Shown piece after piece: positions 5,934 through 12,849 of a DNA stretch of 21,791 nucleotides. Position 1 is the stretch's first letter. The number at the start of each line of letters is the position of its first letter. The translations under genes and the position numbers were made by a program. A model generated the notes under the pieces. The model saw only the letters and a program-made list of their open reading frames with translations. It was not told the DNA's origin and did not search any database. Origin of the DNA: Patescibacteria group bacterium. GTDB taxonomy: Bacteria > Patescibacteriota > Minisyncoccia > Phycocordibacterales > PALSA-1337. Where the stretch lies: assembly GCA_028864955.1 (NCBI GenBank), contig JAGWLE010000003.1, positions 1-21,791 on the forward strand, written 5' to 3'.

Positions 5934-8230
5934 GCTGTCGGATTCGCGGCATCAGGCGGCGTTTCGAGCGCCGCTGTCTGCTCCGGACTGGTTCCGCTGC
6001 TGAGGATTTCTCGCGGCCGAGAACCATTTGCCGGTCCGATGATCTTGTGTTCCTCGAGCAGATCTATAAGTTTGGCCGCGCGTGAATATCCAATCCCGAG
6101 CTTACGCTGCAGATATGAGGTGGAGGCCTTGCCTGCGGATACGACAGCTTCACGCGCCGGTTCGTAGAGTTCGTCGTCATCTCCGTCGGCATCACCGGAC
6201 ATCATGGCGTCGAATGCCGCGGAGGCGCCAGCTTCAGTCGATGTCAGATTGATCTCGTTCATGATCTCATCCTTGTATTCATCAGAAATGTATTTGACCA
6301 CGCGTTTGACCTCGGATTCAGAGATATATGCCGATTGTAATCGGATCGGTTTGGACATTTCACCGCCCAGATAAAGCATATCGCCAGCGCCGAGAAGTTT
6401 ATCAGCGCCCATTTGGTCGAGGATGGTGCGTGAATCTATCTGTGAGGCTACTTGGAGCGCCAGGCGCGTCGGAATATTCGCCTTGATGAGGCCAGTGATG
6501 ACATTGACGCTCGGCCGCTGGGTCGAGATTACCAGATGGATGCCGACAGCGCGGCTCATTTGTGCCAGACGGACAATGGCGGATTCGAGCTCCCGTGGGT
6601 ATGTCTGCATGATGTCGGCCAATTCATCGATGATGATGACAATATATGGCATGGTTTCGGGCAGCTTTATGGGCATTGGCTGATCAGCGTCCTTGGCGGC
6701 AACCGTGTCCTTGCGAGCGAGTTTTTCCAGGGCAGGCGCCAGTACGGTCTTATGATATGAATCAATGTCGCGAGATGCATGCTGCTCAAGCACGTCATAT
6801 CGTCGGCTCATTTCTTTGGCTGCCCATTTGAGCGCAAGAATTGCTTTTTTGGCGTCGGTGATAACAGGCGTGAGCAGATGGGGGATTTTATTGTAAAGCG
6901 TCAATTCAACGCGCTTGGGATCGATCATGATGAACTTCAGATTTTCGGGGGAATTCCTGTAGAGGAGGGAAGTGATGAGCGCGTGGATAGTCACTGACTT
7001 GCCAGAGCCGGTTGCGCCGGCGATGAGCATGTGGGGTGCTTTGCCGAGATTGCTGAAATGCGCGTCGCCGGCAATGTCCTTGCCGAGTGACATCAAAAGC
7101 GGTTTTTCCGATTCAGAAAATTCAACTGCCGACAGCAGCGTGGCCAGGCCGACAGTCGTCTTGGCCGTGTTCGGCACCTCTATACCGACGAGGGATTTGC
7201 CCGGAATAGGAGCTTCGATGCGGATGGGATGAGCGGCCAGGGCCAACGCCAGGTCATTATTGAGAGCAACAATACGCGAGAGCTTGACGCCTTCGGCGGG
7301 CTTGAGCGCGTACCGTGTGACCGAGGGGCCGATGGAGATCTCATCCATTTCCACGGTGATGCCGAAGTTTTGGAGCGTTCGTTTGATGATGTTGGCGTTA
7401 GCCTTGATGTCGCCGGTCTCCGGTTTGCCTCTGTCCTTCTCGAGGAGAGACAAAGGCGGCGGCGTAAATGGCAGAAGATGCGGCATGACGACAGATGAAG
7501 CAAAGGCTGCCTGCTCGGCATCGCTGAAATCGAGCGAGCCTTTTTTGGCGGGTGCCTTTTTGGCCTGTTCGGTCCGGACGCGTTCCTCCTCCAACTCCCG
7601 CGCAGTTTTGGAACCAGCCGATTTAACGGCTGCACCGTTCTGGACTTTGGCGACAGCTTCGTCGACAAAGGCCTCTTCCGTCTCGTCTATGCCTCCAGTC
7701 CCGGCTTTCTTTTTTGTTTCAGTCTTCGCCTTTTGCCACCATACCAGGTCCGCCCAGGTGAAGTAGAGGTTGAATGTCATGATGACGGAGATGATGAGTA
7801 CCGCTACCAAGAGGACAGTGGTGGCCCAGTAATCAATCAGCTTGATGAAAGGCAGAGTGATCCAATAACCGATAATGCCGCCGGCATTTTCGTAGGCAAA
7901 CGCGATATTGATAAGTCCAAGACCGGATAAGAAAAAAAGAAGTGCGCCGACGCCGCGAGAGATTTCAAATTTCTTTTTGAGTCCTTGAAGGAGCGAGACA
8001 GCCAGCATGGCAAAACTTATCGGTATCAGGTAATAGCCAACGCCGAAAAGCTTGGTGAATATGGCGAAGGCGTATTCACCAAGGATGCCGGCTTTGTCGA
8101 AAGCAGCCAGAAGCGAAAGTATGGTCACCAAGAAGGCGGTGATTGACAGTATCACTTGGACGGTCTCGTCACGCATTTCATCCCAAAATCTGATCTTTTT
8201 CCCTACAGAGGTATCTTTTTTCCTGGCCAT
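5930..8230 (-). CDS. ftsK: DNA translocase FtsK
   Basis: Septal, ATP-driven DNA pump that clears chromosome ends during division. 766 residues. Four membrane helices lie at about 24-43, 62-82, 93-112 and 136-156, then a linker with charged/Ala-rich sequence, the beta domain (EMDEISIGPSVTRYALKPAEGVKL), Walker A GATGSGKS (about residue 405), Walker B IIIDELADIM (about 533), the STQRPSVNVITGLIKANIPTR-like motor motif, and a C-terminal winged-helix gamma domain (TSYLQRKLGIGYSRAAKLID). The frame is open to 8347; I start at 8230 (MARKKDTSVG) because an extended -10 ends 8 bp upstream. The linker is short compared with the E. coli protein. Confidence 0.95.
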   Translation of the reverse strand: MARKKDTSVGKKIRFWDEMRDETVQVILSITAFLVTILSLLAAFDKAGILGEYAFAIFTKLFGVGYYLIPISFAMLAVSLLQGLKKKFEISRGVGALLFFLSGLGLINIAFAYENAGGIIGYWITLPFIKLIDYWATTVLLVAVLIISVIMTFNLYFTWADLVWWQKAKTETKKKAGTGGIDETEEAFVDEAVAKVQNGAAVKSAGSKTARELEEERVRTEQAKKAPAKKGSLDFSDAEQAAFASSVVMPHLLPFTPPPLSLLEKDRGKPETGDIKANANIIKRTLQNFGITVEMDEISIGPSVTRYALKPAEGVKLSRIVALNNDLALALAAHPIRIEAPIPGKSLVGIEVPNTAKTTVGLATLLSAVEFSESEKPLLMSLGKDIAGDAHFSNLGKAPHMLIAGATGSGKSVTIHALITSLLYRNSPENLKFIMIDPKRVELTLYNKIPHLLTPVITDAKKAILALKWAAKEMSRRYDVLEQHASRDIDSYHKTVLAPALEKLARKDTVAAKDADQPMPIKLPETMPYIVIIIDELADIMQTYPRELESAIVRLAQMSRAVGIHLVISTQRPSVNVITGLIKANIPTRLALQVASQIDSRTILDQMGADKLLGAGDMLYLGGEMSKPIRLQSAYISESEVKRVVKYISDEYKDEIMNEINLTSTEAGASAAFDAMMSGDADGDDDELYEPAREAVVSAGKASTSYLQRKLGIGYSRAAKLIDLLEEHKIIGPANGSRPREILSSGTSPEQTAALETPPDAANPTA

Positions 8231-8237
8231 GGAAATA

Positions 8238-8246
8238 ATAGTATCA
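8238..8246 (-). promoter_or_regulatory. Extended -10 of ftsK, likely leaderless
   Basis: Minus-strand TGA-TACTAT, an extended -10. Transcription would start at about 8231, immediately before the ftsK ATG at 8230, which argues for that start codon and for a leaderless mRNA. Confidence 0.55.
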
Positions 8247-8300
8247 CATTTCCGGTTATATTCGGTGTTACCGGTCATGGCTCTCACGTGCCGGGTGTGC

Positions 8301-8328
8301 TTGCCGGCAGATATATTCGAGTTATAAT
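8301..8328 (+). promoter_or_regulatory. Promoter of the winged-helix gene at 8419
   Basis: TTGCCG (8301-8306), 16 nt, TATAAT (8323-8328). The first ten bases (TTGCCGGCAG) and the 16-nt spacing recur exactly in the promoter at 11791. Start site near 8335; the 84-nt leader is filled with GACA repeats. Confidence 0.7.
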
Positions 8329-8329
8329 G

Positions 8330-8434
8330 GACATGTCTCGGACACAAAGAGACAAAAATGTATATAAGACATCAGTCTTTTTTATAAGACAGCTCTCGGA
8401 CACCTTTGCGACATTATTATGGACAATAAGGACA
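8330..8434 (+). repeat. Phased GACA repeat array over leader and start of the winged-helix gene
   Basis: Nine GACA tetramers on the plus strand start at 8330, 8341, 8351, 8368, 8388, 8399, 8410, 8422 and 8431. Most steps are 9-12 bp, near one DNA turn. Longer exact repeats include TCTCGGACAC at 8336-8345 and 8394-8403, and TATAAGACA at 8363-8371 and 8383-8391. The array covers the transcribed leader and the first codons of the gene, and its placement suggests an operator for a multimeric DNA-binding protein. Confidence 0.65.
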
Positions 8435-9201
8435 CTCATAATCCGGATTCATTCAACGATCCTCTAAACTGGAAATCCCTAGGTTTTTTTGCTGTCGAAG
8501 AATATCTTATTTATATCTTTAAAAAGACAGAAAAGATAACTGCTGCCCTTTATCTTGTTTCGGGTCTGCTCAAGGACGACGAACCCATAAAGTGGGAATT
8601 GCGAGATCGCGGCATCGACTTGCTATCCTCGTCTTTTACGGCTTCAAGTTCACTGCCGGGTGATAAGAATGCTGTCATCCAATCGTTATTCACAGCCGCT
8701 CTGGAGACGTTGTCACTTTTGAATGTGGCGCGAATTTCCAACCTGATTTCTGTTATGAATCATCGTCTTCTGGTCAGGGAAATTGATTTGATTGTCGGAA
8801 TGCTTCGGGATCGTCTGGCGCAAAGTGCTGAAAAAGCCGGATATGTCTTGTCAGAATCGTTTTTCCGCACGCCAGACCTATTTTCTTCGGGTTTCCGGGC
8901 CGAGAAGCCATCAGATAAAAAGGATGGTTCAAGGTCACACTCTCATGAGCATGAGGAGACGACGGGAATGAAGTCGCCGGAGGCAAGTGGCATAGTCAGC
9001 CTTCAAGCCAAGAAAGTTGGCAGGCAGGAAACAATCCTCAATGTTCTCCGCGGCCAGTCAAATCTGACGATAAAGGATTTTTCGAATGTTATTAAAGATT
9101 GCAGTGAGAAAACAATTCAGCGTGAATTGATAGATCTCGTCAATCGTGGCCTGGTAAAAAAGGAAGGTGAACGCCGTTGGAGCCGCTACTCGCTCAAGTA
9201 A
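8419..9201 (+). CDS. Protein with C-terminal winged-helix domain, probable regulator
   Basis: 260 residues with no recognised enzyme motif. The N-terminal ~130 residues are predicted mostly helical (VEEYLIYIFKKTEKITAALYLVSGLL, then two more helix-rich stretches). Residues about 150-185 are a charged His/Glu/Ser-rich linker. The C-terminal ~60 residues look like a winged helix of DeoR/MarR type: RQETILNVLRGQSNLTIKDF, a recognition-helix-like SEKTIQRELIDLVNRGLVKK, and a wing (GERRWSRYSL). The TATAAT promoter and dense GACA repeats overlap its own start, so autoregulation is a reasonable inference. It lies divergent to ftsK. Target genes unknown; the shared promoter 5' half at 11791 hints at the surface block. 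Confidence 0.72.
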   Translation: MDNKDTHNPDSFNDPLNWKSLGFFAVEEYLIYIFKKTEKITAALYLVSGLLKDDEPIKWELRDRGIDLLSSSFTASSSLPGDKNAVIQSLFTAALETLSLLNVARISNLISVMNHRLLVREIDLIVGMLRDRLAQSAEKAGYVLSESFFRTPDLFSSGFRAEKPSDKKDGSRSHSHEHEETTGMKSPEASGIVSLQAKKVGRQETILNVLRGQSNLTIKDFSNVIKDCSEKTIQRELIDLVNRGLVKKEGERRWSRYSLK

Positions 9202-9231
9202 CCGTCTTCAGGGTAATTACGGGCTATTTTA

Positions 9232-9260
9232 TTGACTTTTTTCGGTATTTGCACTAGTAT
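9232..9260 (+). promoter_or_regulatory. Strong promoter of the surface-protein gene (P1)
   Basis: TTGACT (9232-9237), exactly 17 nt, TAGTAT (9255-9260): close to sigma-70 consensus. Start near 9267, giving a leader of about 430 nt. Confidence 0.7.
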
Positions 9261-9266
9261 TCTGGT

Positions 9267-9694
9267 CATTACTTCTCCGTGGTCGAAAAAGCTTAATTTG
9301 CAAGGCTTTTCTGGAGAGCGTGTTATCCACATTGCTCTTTTTGCACCAAATCTCGTTTCCAAGCTATAATGTCTTGCAACGAGTGTGTGCGCCGCCCTTA
9401 TTTTCTATACTGGCGGAATATGCCATACATTCGTCCCAGGACAGTGTCGCGTGATGCGACTATTTCTCGGGAACCTCGTCGGATTTCGACTTTGTCGGAA
9501 GGTGCCGGGGTATAACGAACTTTGACAACTTAATACATGTCACAAGTTCAGTTTGTTTCGCCCACAAACCCTTTTTGCTATGTGTGTCGATAGCGCATGG
9601 TAAAAAGATGTGGAATTATCAGATTACACAACGTGCGTTATCTCTCCTCGAGATTACAAGTAACTGGAGGGGCGTGCGTAATTTATTAAACAAT
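9267..9694 (+). promoter_or_regulatory. Long leader of the surface-protein gene
   Basis: About 430 bases without a convincing gene. It contains small stems, for example GTCGC/GCGAC (9446-9450 with 9456-9460), and GTCGGA twice (9478, 9494). A 31-codon ORF (9420-9515) starts 9 nt after a TATACT box and could be a leader peptide, but nothing else supports it. A GGAGGGG run (9666-9672) lies too far (about 22 nt) from the ATG to be a normal ribosome-binding site. No match to tmRNA, RNase P or SRP RNA cores was seen. The length suggests mRNA stability or translational control. Confidence 0.5.
9341..9370 (+). promoter_or_regulatory. Second promoter of the surface-protein gene (P2)
   Basis: TTGCAC (9341-9346), 18 nt, perfect TATAAT (9365-9370). 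Start near 9377. With P1 this suggests two start sites for one highly expressed gene. Confidence 0.55.
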
Positions 9695-11662
9695 ATGAAG
9701 AAAGTTCTTATTGCCACTGGCGTTGCCGTATTGGCTTTCGCTACGTTGGCAGGAGCTCAGGGTTACACCTTCTCGAACAACCTCACGGTTGGCTCGACCG
9801 GTGCTGACGTTGTAGCTCTTCAGACCTGGCTTATCCAGAATGGCTACAGCATCCCGGCTATCAGCTCCGGTGCTGCCGCCAAGGGTTACTTCGGTGCCCA
9901 GACCAAGACTGCCGTCATGGCCTATCAGGCCGCTCACGGTATTCCGAATACAGGCTTCGTCGGTCCGCTCACCCGTGCCGCTTTGAATGCTGGCGGTGGT
10001 GCTGCTGTGACGACTACTCCTAGCACCGGAACTGTTGTCACTTGCCCGGCCGGCTACACCTGCACACCAGTTGCTGGTGCCACGACCCCGGTAACAGGTG
10101 CTCCGACAGGCATCACGACTCCTGGCGTCCCTGGTACGCTTGCCGTTTCACTGTGGAATTCACCGTCTAACGGTACAGTCGTCTACAAGGGTCAGGCCTA
10201 CGATGTTGTGACTTACAAGGTTCAGGCTTCGGCTTCAGACATGGCCGTCCAGAGCATTTCGCTCGACTTCGACTCTCGTCTCTGGCTCTATGCTGATTCC
10301 ATCACCCTTCACGATGACACCGGTGCCGTCATTGGTTCAGTTTCTAACTTGAGCCAGTCTAACTTCACCGAACTCACCGTCGGTTCCGACTACCGCATCA
10401 CCATCCCGGTCTCGAATTATGTTGTCCGCGCTGCACAGACAAAGTACATCACGGCCAATGTTCACTTCTTGACGACTTCGGATCGCGTGACCGGTTATGT
10501 TGGCGTCACACAAGTCCAGATCCGTTCAGTTGACGGTACTGGCGTGACAGACACAGAGACAGTCGGTAATACAGGTGCAGTTGGTAACTCTGCTTGTATC
10601 GCCGCTTCGTCAACCTGCCGCAACTTCAACTACCAGGGCAGCGGTGCCGGTTCAGTTGTTGTGACAGTTGACAGCTCATCGCCTCTTGCTGGTCTTGTTC
10701 AGATCTCGACCGGCGGTCAGACCCAGAACGTTCCGCTTGCTGTCTATGACGTCAAGTCGCAGAACGCTCCGTCGACCCTCCGCAGCTTGAGCGTTGTTGT
10801 CTACACCACAGGTGCTGGCAGCTTGATGACTCCGTCCACCCTCTTCTCCCAGTACACGATCAAGGTTGGCGGCCAGACATACGGCGCCCAGACAGTCACC
10901 GCGAACACAGCTTCGTACTCATCGCTTGCTGGTTCTTCGACTGTGACGTTCACCAACCTGAACGTTCCTCTTGCGGCTGACACCTATGTTCCGATCACCC
11001 TTCTTGCCAACGTCGCTCAAGACACCAACAACGCTCTTGATGGTGCCATGGCTTCGACGAGCTGGGCTATCACAGGTACGGCTGGTGGCACGAGCAACAA
11101 CCCGGATGTTGAGGATTCGAGCTACAACACGCTCGCTATCAACTCGGCTACGTTCATCTCGAGCAACCTGACGTTCTCGGGTTCGAGCGCAACTCTTAGC
11201 AACCTGACTGCGACCCTCGGCTCTGCCATTACGGGCACGAGCAATGGTGGAACTTCAGCTGTGACCGTCGGTTACAACGTGAGCTTCGGCTTTACGCTGA
11301 CCGCAGGTAACAACACGCTGTTCATGAGCGCAGATCCTAACCAGGCTCTCGCCACGACTTCAACCGGTCTCTCGGCTGCTTCATCAAGCTTGTCGGCTTC
11401 CGGCGTCGTCACGAATCCTGGCCAGATCTCCGGTGATACGGCGAACTCCGCGGCAACCAATGGCAATTATGGTTACTACACCATTCCTGCCGGTTCATCC
11501 CGCCAGTTCACGTTCAACGGTGCTATGAGCAACGTCAACGGAGTACAGGGCTTCCACACCTTCCAGATCACTGCGGTTAAGTACGGTACGACCACCACGG
11601 CTTTGACCGGTGGCACGATCAACTACAACCTGCAGCCTCTCAAGGTTTCAGCCACGTTCTAA
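9695..11662 (+). CDS. Exported peptidoglycan-binding surface protein, likely S-layer-like
   Basis: 655 residues. A classical signal peptide (MKKVLIATGVAVLAFATLAGA) is followed by a PG-binding-type domain at about 28-98 (VGSTGADVVALQTWLIQNGY, GYFGAQTKTAVMAYQ, VGPLTRAALNAGG). Next is a Thr/Pro/Gly linker with a CPAGYTC Cys pair (about 110-145), then roughly 500 residues of beta-rich, Ser/Thr/Gly/Asn-rich sequence without enzyme motifs. Codon choice is strongly skewed (GGT, GCT, AAC, TTC, CTC, CGC), unlike neighbouring genes, which with two promoters and a strong terminator points to very high expression. The frame is open from 9575, but the Lys-Lys signal peptide at 9695 fixes the start. Best guess: the major surface-layer protein; the anchoring role of the PG domain is inference. 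Confidence 0.8.
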   Translation: MKKVLIATGVAVLAFATLAGAQGYTFSNNLTVGSTGADVVALQTWLIQNGYSIPAISSGAAAKGYFGAQTKTAVMAYQAAHGIPNTGFVGPLTRAALNAGGGAAVTTTPSTGTVVTCPAGYTCTPVAGATTPVTGAPTGITTPGVPGTLAVSLWNSPSNGTVVYKGQAYDVVTYKVQASASDMAVQSISLDFDSRLWLYADSITLHDDTGAVIGSVSNLSQSNFTELTVGSDYRITIPVSNYVVRAAQTKYITANVHFLTTSDRVTGYVGVTQVQIRSVDGTGVTDTETVGNTGAVGNSACIAASSTCRNFNYQGSGAGSVVVTVDSSSPLAGLVQISTGGQTQNVPLAVYDVKSQNAPSTLRSLSVVVYTTGAGSLMTPSTLFSQYTIKVGGQTYGAQTVTANTASYSSLAGSSTVTFTNLNVPLAADTYVPITLLANVAQDTNNALDGAMASTSWAITGTAGGTSNNPDVEDSSYNTLAINSATFISSNLTFSGSSATLSNLTATLGSAITGTSNGGTSAVTVGYNVSFGFTLTAGNNTLFMSADPNQALATTSTGLSAASSSLSASGVVTNPGQISGDTANSAATNGNYGYYTIPAGSSRQFTFNGAMSNVNGVQGFHTFQITAVKYGTTTTALTGGTINYNLQPLKVSATF

Positions 11663-11702
11663 CGTGAGTTGATATTCTCGAACTTTGTAACGAGTTCGGG
11701 AT

Positions 11703-11734
11703 ACACAACAACCGCCTTCGGGCGGTTTTTGTGT
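11703..11734 (+). terminator. Terminator of the surface-protein gene
   Basis: Core stem ACCGCC (11711-11716) with GGCGGT (11721-11726) and a TTCG tetraloop, followed by five Ts. It extends through ACACAA/TTGTGT with one mismatch. A second small inverted repeat, CGAACT/AGTTCG, lies just upstream. Confidence 0.88.
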
Positions 11735-11790
11735 TGATCGATGTATGACCTCACTACCGTTTATGACCTGAATACCAACGTTTGTCACCA

Positions 11791-11818
11791 TTGCCGGCAG
11801 TTCGGCCTGGCATATAAT
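11791..11818 (+). promoter_or_regulatory. Promoter of the beta-lactamase-like gene, leaderless
   Basis: TTGCCG (11791-11796), 16 nt, perfect TATAAT (11813-11818). The start codon ATG at 11825 is 7 nt after the -10 box, about where transcription should begin, which implies a leaderless mRNA and selects this ATG. Confidence 0.75.
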
Positions 11819-11824
11819 CATTGC

Positions 11825-12823
11825 ATGGGGAAGTCAGGCAAGAATTACCTTTCTGCGAGCTTGCTGATCATCGGCCTGATAGCCGGCATCTTGGCGGTGG
11901 AGACGTATGAAAAACTGCACCTTTCGACATCTGCTCCGACGACGCAGGTGCGCGTCGATATGCCGCAGTATAAGTATATAAATCCACTTCTCTATTCCGA
12001 TACGCCGCGCGATGACGCCGCACCCTACAATAGCCTGATGAAGGTCTTCGAGAGTGATGTCTCGTCAAGCACCAGGAACGGCGTTGTCACGAACATGTCA
12101 GTACATTACCGCGACCTAGATACCGGTCATTGGACAGGAGTCAATGAGAACGAGCTTTACAGGCCGTCATCGATGCTCAAGGTGGTCGTATTGATGGCGG
12201 TCCTGCAAGTGGCGGAGCAAGATCCGAGTTTTCTGACGAAGCAAGTCTACTACGCCAGTACCGATCACAGCGACCAGTACTATAAGCCGGCACAATTGCC
12301 GAGCGGCTATTACACAATTCAGCGCCTGGTTAACGCCATGATTATCGATTCCGATAACGATGCGCTGTCAACGCTCCAGTCAGATCCGCACGTCGGCAGC
12401 GAATTCAATGACATGTACGCTCTTTTCCGTCTGCCTCAGGTATCAACCTCATCGCCAGATTTCATGTCGCCAAAGTCGTACTCGGTGCTTTTCCGGTCTT
12501 TGTATAATTCAACGCTCTTTCCTTGGTCGCTATCGGAGCAGATCCTCGATCTCTTGACGCATACAACCTTCACGGCCGGTCTGGTGGCCGGCGTGCCTGC
12601 CGGTACAACGGTAGCGCACAAGTTCGGTGAAAATACCGGTACGGCGCCTGATGGCACGATCGTTGAACGCGAACTGCACGATTGCGGCATTATTTATTAT
12701 CCGCACCACCCATACTTCCTGTGCGTAATGACACAAGGAGCTGATTTTGGCGCCTTGGGAAATGCCATAGCCGCGATATCCCGCGACACGTACACTTTTA
12801 CGGAGAACCAGTATCCAATTTAA
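11825..12823 (+). CDS. Membrane-anchored serine beta-lactamase/DD-peptidase-like protein
   Basis: 332 residues. One N-terminal hydrophobic segment (about 9-25) anchors the protein with the catalytic domain outside. Serine-hydrolase motifs of the penicillin-binding/beta-lactamase superfamily are present: S-x-x-K as Ser116-Met-Leu-Lys119, an SDN at Ser176-Asp177-Asn178, and a third box KFG at Lys266-Phe-Gly in place of KTG/KSG. I could not identify the class A omega-loop Glu166 equivalent, so true beta-lactamase activity is doubtful; a peptidoglycan carboxypeptidase, esterase or non-hydrolytic binder is equally possible. The frame is open from 11741, but the leaderless promoter supports 11825. 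Placed between two PG-binding surface proteins, which suggests a cell-wall role. Confidence 0.8.
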   Translation: MGKSGKNYLSASLLIIGLIAGILAVETYEKLHLSTSAPTTQVRVDMPQYKYINPLLYSDTPRDDAAPYNSLMKVFESDVSSSTRNGVVTNMSVHYRDLDTGHWTGVNENELYRPSSMLKVVVLMAVLQVAEQDPSFLTKQVYYASTDHSDQYYKPAQLPSGYYTIQRLVNAMIIDSDNDALSTLQSDPHVGSEFNDMYALFRLPQVSTSSPDFMSPKSYSVLFRSLYNSTLFPWSLSEQILDLLTHTTFTAGLVAGVPAGTTVAHKFGENTGTAPDGTIVERELHDCGIIYYPHHPYFLCVMTQGADFGALGNAIAAISRDTYTFTENQYPI

Positions 12824-12835
12824 CAGCATTCGTTG

Positions 12836-12841
12836 TATAAT
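12836..12841 (+). promoter_or_regulatory. -10 box of the Ig-like/PG-binding gene
   Basis: Perfect TATAAT, 13 bp past the upstream stop codon and 8 nt before the ATG at 12850. The expected start is about 12848, so ATG 12850 (MKKALTM) is preferred over the ATG at 12844. No good -35 was found. Confidence 0.5.
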
Positions 12842-12849
12842 CTATGCAT

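Noticed and set aside
6423..7766. Long open frames on the plus strand opposite ftsK
   Set aside because: They are antisense shadows of a clear ftsK gene, without their own start signals or recognisable domains.
8327..8467. An in-frame ORF (starting MDMSRTQ) across the leader of the winged-helix gene
   Set aside because: It begins inside the TATAAT box, so it is not on the transcript, overlaps the next gene in another frame, and contains the GACA repeats; better explained as non-coding.
9522..9550. TTGACA at 9522 in the surface-protein leader as a third promoter
   Set aside because: No -10 at 16-18 nt spacing; the sequence there (AGTTCA) is a poor match.
9267..9694. tmRNA, RNase P RNA or SRP RNA in the long leader
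   Set aside because: None of the conserved cores of these RNAs was found.
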